Positions 1 to 8,822 of a stretch of DNA of 64,000 bases are shown piece after piece. Positions within the stretch are counted from its first letter, which is position 1; each line of letters starts with the position of its first letter. The notes beneath the pieces are model-generated. The model was not told where the DNA came from. It ran no database searches and saw nothing but the letters and a program-made list of their open reading frames with translations. Where the stretch lies: the NCBI RefSeq assembly GCF_004011835.1, contig NZ_RKLN01000004.1, forward strand, positions 1-64,000, written 5' to 3'. A program made the position numbers and the translations under genes. Source of the stretch: Rhodococcus spongiicola (GTDB lineage Bacteria; Actinomycetota; Actinomycetes; Mycobacteriales; Mycobacteriaceae).

Positions 1-1059
1 ATCCGACACCGCCACCGTCACCGGCGCACCCGACGCGTTGGTGAACCCGGGCGCACCCGTGAACTCCGCCGACACCGAAGCATCCCCGGCAGCCGCGAAC
101 GCGTGCGAGAGCACCGCCGCACCACCGGCCACCTCGACCGGACCACCGACCGGAGCACCGTCCACCGAGAACTGCACCGTGCCGGCCGCATCCGTCGGCG
201 AGACCTGCGCGGTCAGATCCACCGGCTCACCGGTGGTCGCCGCACCCGGAGCCTGCACCTCGAGCGAGGTCACCACATCCGGCTCGTTGACCTGCACGTC
301 CTGCGTGCTGGACTGCGACGACTTTGCCTTCGCGGTGGACGAGAACTTCGCCTGCAACGACCGCGTACCCGCCTCCGGCGGCGTCCACTCGAACGTCGCC
401 ACACCCGAGTTGTTCAGCTGGCCCGAACCGACCTTCGTGCCCCCGTCGTAGAAGTCCACCGGATCGTTCTTCGCGCCACCGGTCACCGTCGCGGACAACG
501 TCACTGGCACACCCGCCACCACCGGGCCGGACACCGAGGCCAACGACGTCGTGGTGGTGTTCTTGGCTACCGTGAAATGCGGACCCTTGGTCTTGTAGCT
601 ACCGGAACCCAGACTGCCGTCGTAGGCCATCCCCGTCTTCAACTCGGTGTCACGAGCGCAATCCTCGGTCACCCGGTACTTGAACGTGAAGGTCTGTGAG
701 GTCGGGCTGATATTCGGCCAGACGTTCCACGACCCCGTCACCCGGGTGTAGGTCCCCTTGTCCGACGCGCCGGACTTGTTGCTGCTGACGAATTCCAGGC
801 ACGACGGACGATAATCGTCCACCCTGGTGATGATCTCGAGAGTCCAGTCGCGCTCGAACCTCGTCGACACCTCGACTTCCTGACCGACCGACAACGTCGT
901 GTCACTGATCGTCCGCTTGAAATCACTATTGCCGTCCGACCAGCTCACCGACGCACTCGCCGCGGCCGCCGACCCGACACCCACGGTCGCCGCGAAACCC
1001 GCGGCCATCGCGAAAACACTGATCCCGCCGACTATCCGGCGCAATCCCCTGCCAACCAT
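1..1059 (-). CDS. Secreted Ig-like repeat protein, copy 1 (3' end outside window)
   Basis: Reads leftward from ATG at 1059 and stays open for 353 codons to the window edge, so the C-terminus is missing. It begins with a Sec signal peptide (MVGRGLRRIVGG, hydrophobic stretch, AxA-type cleavage near residue 34). A domain of about 140 residues with two conserved cysteines (YRPSC and EDCARDT) follows, then an Ig-like repeat of the NTTTTSLASV type, then at least one DVVTSLEVQAPG-type repeat. The start is supported by a GAGG-type ribosome site just upstream, the same leader as in five paralogues to the right. Ig-like repeats of this kind are typical of surface or secreted adhesive proteins; the function here is inferred, not known. 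Confidence 0.85.
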   Translation of the reverse strand, partial: MVGRGLRRIVGGISVFAMAAGFAATVGVGSAAAASASVSWSDGNSDFKRTISDTTLSVGQEVEVSTRFERDWTLEIITRVDDYRPSCLEFVSSNKSGASDKGTYTRVTGSWNVWPNISPTSQTFTFKYRVTEDCARDTELKTGMAYDGSLGSGSYKTKGPHFTVAKNTTTTSLASVSGPVVAGVPVTLSATVTGGAKNDPVDFYDGGTKVGSGQLNNSGVATFEWTPPEAGTRSLQAKFSSTAKAKSSQSSTQDVQVNEPDVVTSLEVQAPGAATTGEPVDLTAQVSPTDAAGTVQFSVDGAPVGGPVEVAGGAAVLSHAFAAAGDASVSAEFTGAPGFTNASGAPVTVAVSD

Positions 1060-1290
1060 GCATCTCCTTCTCGACGACGGCCACTGGCCGCCAACTCAAC
1101 GGATCAGGCCTCGACCTGGGACACCACGCCCAACGAATCCACTCCGAAGCGCGTTGCAGGGCCCCACGCCAACCCCTGCAACCACACCGCAGCCCCGACT
1201 CCGCGGATGAATGCGAAACGGACTGTACCGGACAAACGTCCAAATAATGCTGAATCGGACACTTTCAAAGTGGCGGATTCCCGTGCAATG
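1060..1290 (-). promoter_or_regulatory. 5' leader and promoter region of Ig-repeat copy 1
   Basis: Non-coding leader that is almost identical in sequence to the leaders of the next five paralogues. It includes the SD-containing stretch next to the start, a C-rich segment, and the GGAC-N4-GTCC element about 170 bases upstream of the ATG. No open frame in it has support. Confidence 0.55.
1230..1241 (-). promoter_or_regulatory. GGAC-N4-GTCC inverted repeat, copy 1
   Basis: Perfect 4+4 inverted repeat GGAC AAAC GTCC inside a conserved block reading CGGACTGTACC on its left. The same element lies at the equivalent place upstream of all six close paralogues, so it is probably an operator or part of the promoter. 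Confidence 0.5.
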
Positions 1291-1328
1291 GCTGTGGCCC
1301 CCTGCCCGTATGGGCAGGGGGCCACAGC
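1291..1328 (-). terminator. Hairpin after Ig-repeat copy 2
   Basis: Perfect 17-bp stem (1291-1307 with 1312-1328) around a GTAT loop, 32 bases past the stop of the copy 2 gene. The stem is very GC-rich. No T tract follows on the minus strand, as is common for actinobacterial terminators. Confidence 0.8.
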
Positions 1329-1359
1329 TGCTTTTCACTTGCCGATCGTCAGAACCGGA

Positions 1360-3312
1360 TCACAGGCTGAACAAGCTGCCCAACGACCCGGCGTCCGCGT
1401 CGCCGGACTCGGTGACGTCGAGCACCTGCACCTGCGAGGTCGAGCCCTCCACACCCGGGCCACCGGAGTAGACGACGTGGATCTCGTGCGGTCCAACGGA
1501 ATCGAAGGTGTACACCAACTCGGCCACACCATCGACGACCTCGACCGGATCACCGATCTCGACACCGCCGGCGAAGAACTGCACCGTGCCGGCCGCATCC
1601 GTCGGCACGACCTGCGCCGTCAACGTCAACGGCACACCCACCATCGCCGACTCCGACGACGTGATCACCACCGACGACGACCCATCCGGATCCGACACCG
1701 CCACCGTCACCGGCGCACCGGACGCGTTGGTGAACCCGGGCGCACCCGTGAACTCCGCCGCCACCGAAGCATCCCCCGCGGCAGCGAACGCGTGCGAGAG
1801 CACCGCCGCACCACCGGCCACCTCGACCGGACCACCGACCGGAGCACCGTCCACCGAGAACTGCACCGTGCCGGCCGCATCCGTCGGCGACACCTGCGCG
1901 GTCAGATCCACCGGCTCACCCGTGGTCGCCGCACCCGGAGCCTGCACCTCGAGCGAGGTCACCACATCCGGATCCGACACCGCCACCGTCACCGGCGCAC
2001 CCGACGCGTTGGTGAACCCGGGCGCACCCGTGAACTCCGCCGACACCGAAGCATCCCCGGCAGCCGCGAACGCGTGCGAGAGCACCGCCGCACCACCGAC
2101 GACCTCGACCGGACCACCGACCGGAGCACCGTTCACCGAGAACTGCACCGTGCCAGCCGCATCCGTCGGCGACACCTGCGCGGTCAGATCCACCGGCTCA
2201 CCCGTGGTCGCCGCACCCGGAGCCTGCACCTCGAGCGAGGCCACCACATCCGGATCCGACACCGCCACCGTCACCGGCGCACCCGACGCGTTGGTGAACC
2301 CGGGCGCACCCGTGAACTCCGCCGCCACCGAAGCATCCCCGGCGGCAGCGAACGCGTGCGAGAGCACCGCCGCACCACCGGCCACCTCGACCGGCCCACC
2401 GACCGGAGCACCGTTCACCGAGAACTGCACCGTGCCGGCCGCATCCGTCGGCGACACCTGCGCCGACAGCTCCACCGGCTCACCGGTGATCGCCGCACCC
2501 GGAGCCTGAACCTCGAGCGAGGTCACCACATCCGACTCGTTGACCTGCACGTCCTGCGTGCCCGACTGCGACGACTTCGCCTTCGCCGTGCTGACGAACC
2601 TCGCCTGCAGCGACCGCGTGCCCGCCTCCGATGGCGTCCATTCGAACGTGGCCACACCCGAGTCGTTCAACAGGTTCCCACCGAGCCTCTTAGACCCGTC
2701 GTAGAAGTCGACCGGATCGCCCTGCGCGCCGCCGGTCACCGTCGCGGTCAACGTCACCGGCACACCCGCGACCACCGGACCGGGCACCGAGGCCAACGAC
2801 GTCGTGGAGATGTTCTTGGCCACCGTGAAGTTCGGGCCCTTGGTCTTGTAGCTGCCGTCGCCCCAATTGCCCTTGTAACTCATCCCCGTCTTCAACTCGG
2901 TGTCACGAGCGCAAGCCTCGGTCACCTCGTACCTGAACGTGAAAGTCTGCGAGTACGGGCTGGAGAGCACATTCACATCCCAGGATCCCGACACCTGAGT
3001 GTAGGTCCCCTTGTCCACCGCGCGGGATTTGTTGCTGCCGAGGAACTTCAAGCACGACGGGCGATGATCGTTCACCTGCGTGATCGTCTCCCAGGACCAG
3101 TCGCGCTCGAACCTCGTCGTCAGCTCGACTTCCTGGCCCACCGACAACGTGGTGTCGCTGATCGTCCGCTTGAAAGAACTACTGCCGTCCGACCAACTCA
3201 CCGAGTCACTCGCCGCAGCAGCGGACCCGACACCCACCGTCGCCGCAAAGCCCGCGGCCATCGCGACAACACTGATCCCGCCGACTACCCGGCGCAATCC
3301 CCTGCCAACCAT
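1360..3312 (-). CDS. Secreted Ig-like repeat protein, copy 2 (650 aa)
   Basis: Signal peptide (residues 1-34), two-cysteine N-terminal domain (about 35-175; YRPSC replaced by HRPSC, and EACARDT), then five Ig-like units. Unit 1 is NISTTSLASVPG, units 2-4 are DVVTSLEVQAPG repeats of exactly 94 residues that are nearly identical to each other, and unit 5 is SSSVVITSS. The protein ends TESGDADAGSLGSLFSL with no sortase motif. The ATG is preceded by GAGGAG seven or so bases upstream. Big_3/5-type Ig repeats usually extend a protein away from the cell surface; adhesion or cell-wall attachment is an inference. Monocistronic by its own leader and hairpin. Confidence 0.88.
   Translation of the reverse strand: MVGRGLRRVVGGISVVAMAAGFAATVGVGSAAAASDSVSWSDGSSSFKRTISDTTLSVGQEVELTTRFERDWSWETITQVNDHRPSCLKFLGSNKSRAVDKGTYTQVSGSWDVNVLSSPYSQTFTFRYEVTEACARDTELKTGMSYKGNWGDGSYKTKGPNFTVAKNISTTSLASVPGPVVAGVPVTLTATVTGGAQGDPVDFYDGSKRLGGNLLNDSGVATFEWTPSEAGTRSLQARFVSTAKAKSSQSGTQDVQVNESDVVTSLEVQAPGAAITGEPVELSAQVSPTDAAGTVQFSVNGAPVGGPVEVAGGAAVLSHAFAAAGDASVAAEFTGAPGFTNASGAPVTVAVSDPDVVASLEVQAPGAATTGEPVDLTAQVSPTDAAGTVQFSVNGAPVGGPVEVVGGAAVLSHAFAAAGDASVSAEFTGAPGFTNASGAPVTVAVSDPDVVTSLEVQAPGAATTGEPVDLTAQVSPTDAAGTVQFSVDGAPVGGPVEVAGGAAVLSHAFAAAGDASVAAEFTGAPGFTNASGAPVTVAVSDPDGSSSVVITSSESAMVGVPLTLTAQVVPTDAAGTVQFFAGGVEIGDPVEVVDGVAELVYTFDSVGPHEIHVVYSGGPGVEGSTSQVQVLDVTESGDADAGSLGSLFSL
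1688..2533. repeat. Three tandem 282-bp repeats encoding Ig units
   Basis: Units begin at 1688, 1970 and 2252, exactly 282 bp (94 codons) apart, each starting GGATCCGACACCGCC or close to it. They differ at only a few positions, which points to recent duplication or gene conversion. Further near-identical units occur in copies 1 and 3. Confidence 0.9.
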
Positions 3313-3660
3313 GCATCTCCTCTTCGACGACGGCCACCGGCCGCCAACTCAACGAACCAGGCGTCGACGTGGGACACCACGCCCAACGAATCCAGTCCGG
3401 AGAGCGTTGCAGGGCCCACGCCAACCCCTGCAACCACGCCGCGGCCCCGACCCCGCGGATGAATGCGCAACGGACTGTACCGGACAAATGTCCGAATAAT
3501 CACGATTGCGGCACTCTCAAAATTGGCAGATCCAGGTGCCTGGTCTGAGTCAACGCCCTGTGAGATCAACAGGTGCCACGATCAACAGGTGCCAGTCCAA
3601 CGGGCCGGAGCTCGTTGGATCCCGGCGGTATCGAATCCCGTGCTGGCGAATTCCGTGCAA
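3313..3660 (-). promoter_or_regulatory. Leader/promoter region of copy 2 plus extra spacer
   Basis: The part next to copy 2 is the conserved paralogue leader. From about 3500 to 3660 there is an insertion-like spacer not found in the other intergenic regions. It contains the direct repeat GATCAACAGGTGCCA at 3564-3578 and 3580-3594. No gene is supported here. Confidence 0.5.
3482..3493 (-). promoter_or_regulatory. GGAC-N4-GTCC inverted repeat, copy 2
   Basis: GGAC AAAT GTCC, extended by one further pair to CGGAC...GTCCG. Same position relative to the gene start as in the paralogues. Confidence 0.5.
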
Positions 3661-3702
3661 CAGCTGTGGCCCCCTACCCGTATGGGCAGGGGGCCACAGC
3701 TG
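3661..3702 (-). terminator. Hairpin after Ig-repeat copy 3
   Basis: 19-bp stem (3661-3679 with 3684-3702) with a GTAT loop and one G-U type pair. It lies 30 bases past the copy 3 stop and is nearly the same sequence as the hairpin at 1291-1328. Confidence 0.8.
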
Positions 3703-3731
3703 CTTTTCACTTGCCGGTCGTCAGGACCAGA

Positions 3732-6230
3732 TCACAGGCCGAACAAGCTGCCCAGCGAACCGGTATCCGCGTCACCGGACTCGGTGACGTCGAGCACCTG
3801 CACCTGCGACGTCGAGCCCTCCACACCCGGACCACCGGAGTAGACGACGTGGATCTCGTGCGGTCCGCTGGAGTCGAAGGTGTACACCAACTCGGCCACA
3901 CCATCGACCACCTCGACCGGGTCGCCGATCTCGGCGTCACCGTCGAAGAACTGCACCGTGCCGGTCGCATCCTCCGGCAGCACCCGCGCCTTCAACGTGA
4001 ACGGCACACCCGCCGTCGCCGCCGGCGACGACGTGATCACCACCGACGACACTTCATCCGCCGGATCGGCCACCGTCACCGTCACTGCCGCCTGCGAACG
4101 CGCGAACCCAGGTGTGCCCGAGTACTCGGCCGACACCGCGTACGACCCGGCGGCGTCGAACGTGTGCAGCAGGGTCGCCCGGCCGCTGTCGTCCACCTCC
4201 ACCGGAGTCCCGACATCGACACCGTCCACCTTCAGCTGCACCGTGCCACCCGACGGAACGGGCGAGACCTGCGCCAACAAAGCAACCGGCTCACCGGTGG
4301 TCGCCGCACCCGACTGCTGGATCTCGAGCGAGGTCGTCAAGTCCGTCACCGTCACCGTCTGCCCCGCAGTGGACGCATCGGTGAACCCGGGCGCGCCGGT
4401 AAACACGGCCGAGATGCTGTACTCCCCGGCAGCCGCGAACGCGTGCGGCAAGCTCGCCGCACCGCCAACCACCTCGATCGGGTCCCCGATCGGCGCGTCA
4501 CCGTCGAAGAACTGCACCGTGCCGGCCGCCTCGACCGGCGAGACCTGCGCGGTCAGATCCACCGACTCGAGGGTGGTCACCGTACCCGGCGCCTGCACCT
4601 CGAGCGAGGTCACCACATCCGGATCCGACACCGCCACCGTCACCGGCGCACCGGACGCGTTCGCGAACCCGGGCGCACCCGTGAACTCCGCCGCCACCGA
4701 AGCATCCCCGGCAGCCGCGAACGCGTGCGAGAGCACCGCTGCCCCGCCGACCACCTCGACCGGCCCACCGACCGGGGCACCGTTCACCGAGAACTGCACC
4801 GTGCCGGCCGCATCCGTCGGCGCGACCTGCGCGGTCAGATCCACCGGCTCACCCGTGATCGCCGCACCCGGAGCCTGCACCTCGAGCGAGGTCACCACAT
4901 CCGACACCGCCACCGTCACCGGCGCCGACGACGCGTTCGTGAACCCCAGCGCACCGGTGAACTCCGCCGACACCGAAGCGTCCCCGGCAGCAGCGAACAC
5001 GTGCGAGAGCACCGCTGCCCCGCCGACGACCTCGACCGGACCACCGACCTGGGCACCGTTGACCGAGAACTGCACCGTGCCGGGCGCCTCGGTCGGCGAC
5101 ACCTGCGCCGACAGCTCCACCGGCTCACCCGTGATCGCCTCACCCGGCGCCTGAACCTCGAGCGAGGTCACCACATCCGACACCGTCACGGTCTGGGTCG
5201 CTGCGGACGCGTTCGTGAAGCCGGGCGCAGCGGTGAACTCCGCCGAAATGCCGTACTCCCCGGCCGCCGCGAACGTGTGCGACACACTGGCCGCCGCGTT
5301 CACCACCTCGACCGGATCCCCGATCGGAGCGCCGCCGTCGAAGAACTGCACCGTGCCCTGGGCCTCGACCGGCGAGAGCTGCGCCGACAAGTCCACCGGC
5401 ACACCGGTGATCGCCGTGCCCGGCACCGTCACGACCATGCCCGTCGAGACCGGCGCGCTCACCTGCACGTCCTGCGTGCCCGACTGCGAGGACTTCGCCT
5501 TCGAGGTGGACGAGAACTTCGCCTGCAGCGACCGAGTGCCCGCCTCCTGCGGCGTCCACTCGAACGTCGCCACACCCGAGGTGTTCAGCTGGCCCGAACC
5601 GACCTTCGTGCCCCCGTCGTAGAAGTCCACCGGATCACCCGATGCGCCGCCGGTCACCGTCGCGGACAACGTCACCGGCACACCCGCCACCACCGGGCCG
5701 GGCACCGAGGCCAACGACGTCGTGGTGGTGTTCTTGGCCACCGTGAAGTTCGGGCCCTTGGTCTTGTAGCTGCCCGAACCCAGGCTGCCGTCGTAGGCCA
5801 TCCCCGTCGTCAACTGGGTGTCACGAGCGCAATCCTCGGTCACCCGGTACTTGAACGTGAAGGTCTGCGAGGTCGGGTCGAAGTACGGGCGGACAGTCCA
5901 CGACCCCGTTACCCGGGTGTAGGTCCCCTTGTCCGACGCGCCGGACTTGTTGCTGCTGACCAATTCCAGGCACGACGGACGATAGTCGTCCACCCTGGTG
6001 ATGACCTCGAGAGCCCAGTCGCGCTCGAACCTCGTCGACACCTCGACTTCCTGACCGACCGACAACGTCGTGTCACTGATCGTCCGCTTGAACTTGCTGT
6101 TGCCGTCCGACCAGCTCACCGACTCACTCGCCGCGGCCGCCGACCCGACACCCACGGTCGCCGCGAAACCCGCGGCCATCGCGAAAACACTGATCCCGCC
6201 GACTATCCGGCGCAATCCCCTGCCAACCAT
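3732..6230 (-). CDS. Secreted Ig-like repeat protein, copy 3 (832 aa)
   Basis: The longest close paralogue. Signal peptide, the two-cysteine N-terminal domain (YRPSC, EDCARDT), then seven Ig-like units starting near NTTTTSLASV, STGMVVTVPG, DVVTSLEVQAPG (three times), DLTTSLEIQQSG and VSSVVITSSPAA. Two units are one step shorter than the 94-residue type. The C-terminus is TESGDADTGSLGSLFGL. GAGGAG ribosome site ahead of the ATG. Repeat number differs between paralogues (one to seven), so the predicted length of the extended rod varies. Secreted or surface role inferred. Confidence 0.88.
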   Translation of the reverse strand: MVGRGLRRIVGGISVFAMAAGFAATVGVGSAAAASESVSWSDGNSKFKRTISDTTLSVGQEVEVSTRFERDWALEVITRVDDYRPSCLELVSSNKSGASDKGTYTRVTGSWTVRPYFDPTSQTFTFKYRVTEDCARDTQLTTGMAYDGSLGSGSYKTKGPNFTVAKNTTTTSLASVPGPVVAGVPVTLSATVTGGASGDPVDFYDGGTKVGSGQLNTSGVATFEWTPQEAGTRSLQAKFSSTSKAKSSQSGTQDVQVSAPVSTGMVVTVPGTAITGVPVDLSAQLSPVEAQGTVQFFDGGAPIGDPVEVVNAAASVSHTFAAAGEYGISAEFTAAPGFTNASAATQTVTVSDVVTSLEVQAPGEAITGEPVELSAQVSPTEAPGTVQFSVNGAQVGGPVEVVGGAAVLSHVFAAAGDASVSAEFTGALGFTNASSAPVTVAVSDVVTSLEVQAPGAAITGEPVDLTAQVAPTDAAGTVQFSVNGAPVGGPVEVVGGAAVLSHAFAAAGDASVAAEFTGAPGFANASGAPVTVAVSDPDVVTSLEVQAPGTVTTLESVDLTAQVSPVEAAGTVQFFDGDAPIGDPIEVVGGAASLPHAFAAAGEYSISAVFTGAPGFTDASTAGQTVTVTDLTTSLEIQQSGAATTGEPVALLAQVSPVPSGGTVQLKVDGVDVGTPVEVDDSGRATLLHTFDAAGSYAVSAEYSGTPGFARSQAAVTVTVADPADEVSSVVITSSPAATAGVPFTLKARVLPEDATGTVQFFDGDAEIGDPVEVVDGVAELVYTFDSSGPHEIHVVYSGGPGVEGSTSQVQVLDVTESGDADTGSLGSLFGL

Positions 6231-6401
6231 GCATCTCCTCTTCGACGACGGCCACCGGCCGCCAACTCAACGGATCAGGCCTCGACCTGGGACACCACGC
6301 CCAACGAATCCCGTCCGGAGAGCACTGCGGGGCCCCACGCCAACCCCTGCAACCACACCGCAGCCCCGACCCCCGCGGATGAATGCGCAACGGACTGTAC
6401 C

Positions 6402-6413
6402 GGACAAACGTCC
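6402..6413 (-). promoter_or_regulatory. GGAC-N4-GTCC inverted repeat, copy 3
   Basis: GGAC AAAC GTCC upstream of copy 3, within the conserved leader 6231-6466, which holds no supported gene. Confidence 0.5.
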
Positions 6414-6466
6414 AAATGATGTTGACTTGCGAAGGTCGATTTGTGAAGTCCGGAACAGACGAAAAT

Positions 6467-6505
6467 GGCGGTGACCCCCTCCCGCATAGGAAGGGGGTCA
6501 CCGCC
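6467..6505 (-). terminator. Hairpin after Ig-repeat copy 4
   Basis: Perfect 14-bp stem (6467-6480 with 6492-6505, arms GGCGGTGACCCCCT and its complement), 11-base loop, about 30 bases past the copy 4 stop. The sequence differs from the other hairpins although position and strength are the same. Confidence 0.78.
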
Positions 6506-6534
6506 TGTCTCACTTCTCGGCCGTCAGGACTGGA

Positions 6535-8532
6535 TCACAGGTCGCCCAAGCTGCCCAGGACGCCCAGGACGCCCGCGATGCCCGCGATATCGGCGATGTC
6601 CAGGCTGCCCAGCGAACTGGTATCCGCGTCACCGGACTCGCTGACGTCGAGCACCTGCATCTGCGACGTCGAGCCCTCCACACCCGGACCACCGGAGTAG
6701 ACGACGTGGATCTCGTGCGGTCCAACGGAATCGAAGGTGTACACCAACTCGGCCACACCATCGACCACCTCGACCGGATCACCGATCTCGGCGTCACCGT
6801 CGAAGAACTGCACCGTGCCGGCCGCATCCTCCGGCAGCACCCGCGCCTTCAACGTGAACGGCACACCCGCCGTCGCCGCCGGCGACGACGTGATCACCAC
6901 CGACGACACATCATCCGCCGGATCGGCCACCGTCACCGTCACCGCCGCCTGCGAACGCGCGAACCCAGGTGTGCCCGAGTACTCGGCCGACACCGCGTAC
7001 GACCCGGCGGCATCGAACGTGTACGGCAGGATCGCCCGGCCGCTGTCGTCCACCTCGACCGGAGCACCGACATCGACACCGTCCACCTTCAGCTGCACCG
7101 TGCCACCCGACGGAACCGGCGACACCTGCGCCAACAAGGCAACCGGCTCACCGGTGGTCGCCGTGCCCGACAGCTGGATCTCGAGCGAGGTCACCACATC
7201 CGGCTCCGACACCGCCACCGTCACCGGCGCCCCGGACGCGTTCGTGAACCCGGGCGCACCCGTGAACTCCGCCGTGATGCTGTACTCCCCGGCAGCCGCG
7301 AACGTGTGCGGAACGCCCGCCGCACCACCGAACACCTCGACCGGACCCCCGATCGGCGCGTCACCGTCGAAGAACTGGACCGTGCCCTGGGCGTCGATCG
7401 GCGAGACCTGCGCCGACAGCTCGACCGGCTCACCGGTGATCGCCGTGTCCGGCGCGGACACCTCGAGCGAGGTCACCAAATCCGACACCGCCACCGTCAC
7501 CGGCGCCGCCGACGCGTTCGTGAAACCGGGCCCACCGGTGAACTCGGCTGCCACCGTGTATTCCCCGGCAGCCGCGAACGTGTGCGGCACGCTCGCCGCC
7601 CCGTTCGCGACCTCGATCGGGTCCCCAACCGGCGCGTCACCGTCGAAGAACTGCACCGTGCCCTGCGCTTCGACCGGCAACACCGCCGCGGTCAACTCCA
7701 CCGGCTCACCGGTGGTCGCCGTGCCGGGCGCGGACACGTCGAGGGATGTCACCACGTCCGTCACCGTCACGTCCTGCGTGCCCGACTGCGATGACTTCGC
7801 CTTCGCGGTGGACGGGAACTTTGCCTGCAGCGACCGCGTGCCCCCGTCCGGTGGCGTCCACTCATACGTCGCGACACCCGACGAGTTCAGCTGACCCGAA
7901 CCGACCTTCGTGCCCCCGTCGTAGAAGTCCACCGGATCGTTCTTCGCGCCACCGGTGACCGTCGCGGTCAACGTCACCGGGTCGCCCGCCACTACCGGGC
8001 CGGGCACCGCGGCCAGCGACGTCGTGGTGGTGTTCTTGGCCACCGTGAACGTCGGGCCCTTGGTCCGGAAGTCACCGGTGCGCAGCCCGCTGCGGTACTT
8101 CACCCCCGTCGACAGCTGGGTGTCACGAGCGCAATCCTCGGTCACCTCGTACCTGAACGTGAAGGTCTCCGAGGTGTTGCTGATGTTCGGCCAGACAGCC
8201 CACGACCCCGACACGTAGGTGTAGTCCGACTCGACCCTCGGGTTGGACTTGTTGCTGCTGACGAACTCCAAGCAGGACGGCTTGTAGTCCCAGACCTCCT
8301 TGAAGGTCACGACGGAGCCGGAGCGTTCGAACCTCGTCTTCACCTCGATGATCTGACCCACCGACACCGTCGTGTCATCTATCGTCCGCTTGATGTGGGT
8401 ACTGGCGTTCGACCAGCTCACCGACTCACTCGCCGCAGCCGCCGACGCGACACCCACCGTCGCCGCGAAACCCGCGGCCATCGCGAAAACACTTACTCCG
8501 CCGACTATCCGGCGCAAGCCCCTGCCAACCAT
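6535..8532 (-). CDS. Secreted Ig-like repeat protein, copy 4 (665 aa)
   Basis: Signal peptide, two-cysteine N-terminal domain (YKPSC, EDCARDT), then five Ig-like units (NTTTTSLAAVPG, DVVTSLDVSAPG, DLVTSLEVSAPD, DVVTSLEIQLSG, VSSVVITSSPAA). The tail is longer than in the other copies and is a hydrophobic Ile/Ala/Leu/Gly stretch (SLDIADIAGIAGVLGVLGSLGDL is split here as SLDIADIAGIAG then VLGVLGSLGDL), which could interact with a lipid layer. GAGAAGG-type ribosome site before the ATG. Own leader and hairpin, so probably monocistronic. Confidence 0.88.
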   Translation of the reverse strand: MVGRGLRRIVGGVSVFAMAAGFAATVGVASAAAASESVSWSNASTHIKRTIDDTTVSVGQIIEVKTRFERSGSVVTFKEVWDYKPSCLEFVSSNKSNPRVESDYTYVSGSWAVWPNISNTSETFTFRYEVTEDCARDTQLSTGVKYRSGLRTGDFRTKGPTFTVAKNTTTTSLAAVPGPVVAGDPVTLTATVTGGAKNDPVDFYDGGTKVGSGQLNSSGVATYEWTPPDGGTRSLQAKFPSTAKAKSSQSGTQDVTVTDVVTSLDVSAPGTATTGEPVELTAAVLPVEAQGTVQFFDGDAPVGDPIEVANGAASVPHTFAAAGEYTVAAEFTGGPGFTNASAAPVTVAVSDLVTSLEVSAPDTAITGEPVELSAQVSPIDAQGTVQFFDGDAPIGGPVEVFGGAAGVPHTFAAAGEYSITAEFTGAPGFTNASGAPVTVAVSEPDVVTSLEIQLSGTATTGEPVALLAQVSPVPSGGTVQLKVDGVDVGAPVEVDDSGRAILPYTFDAAGSYAVSAEYSGTPGFARSQAAVTVTVADPADDVSSVVITSSPAATAGVPFTLKARVLPEDAAGTVQFFDGDAEIGDPVEVVDGVAELVYTFDSVGPHEIHVVYSGGPGVEGSTSQMQVLDVSESGDADTSSLGSLDIADIAGIAGVLGVLGSLGDL

Positions 8533-8691
8533 GCATCTCCTTCTCGACGACGACCATCGGCCGCCAACCTCAACGGATCAGACCTAGACCTGGGACACCA
8601 CGCCCAACGAATTCAACTCGGAGCGCGTTGCAACCCCCGCAACCACACCGCAGCCCCGACCCCCGCAGATGAGTGCGAAACGGACTGTACC

Positions 8692-8703
8692 GGACAAGTG
8701 TCC
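8692..8703 (-). promoter_or_regulatory. GGAC-N4-GTCC inverted repeat, copy 4
   Basis: GGAC AAGT GTCC in the conserved leader of copy 4. Confidence 0.5.
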
Positions 8704-8751
8704 AAATGATGTCGATTTGCGCAGGTCGATTTGCAAAGCTCTGCACACGGG

Positions 8752-8797
8752 AAATGGCTGTGGCCCTGGTCCGTACGGACCAGGGCCACAGCCATTT
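8752..8797 (-). terminator. 46-bp perfect palindrome after Ig-repeat copy 5
   Basis: Perfect 23+23 palindrome with no unpaired loop, centred on GTAC at 8773-8776. It ends in AAAT/ATTT, so it could terminate in either direction. It lies about 26 bases past the copy 5 stop. Confidence 0.8.
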
Positions 8798-8822
8798 TCA
8801 CTCGTCGGTCGTCAGGATCGGG

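Noticed and set aside
1688-2533. Regularly spaced repeats as a possible CRISPR or satellite array
   Set aside because: The 282-bp period equals 94 codons of an Ig unit in frame; there are no short repeats with unique spacers.
3600-3660. GGTATCGAATCCCG resembling part of a tRNA T-arm
   Set aside because: The loop does not fit TTCRANY and no matching stem or other tRNA arms are present.
1207-6419. Very long Arg/His-rich open frames on the plus strand across the Ig-repeat array (up to about 950 codons)
   Set aside because: They are antisense shadows of GC-rich repeat genes. They lack ribosome sites, have repeats only because the real genes do, and show low-complexity Arg/His composition unlike any protein family.
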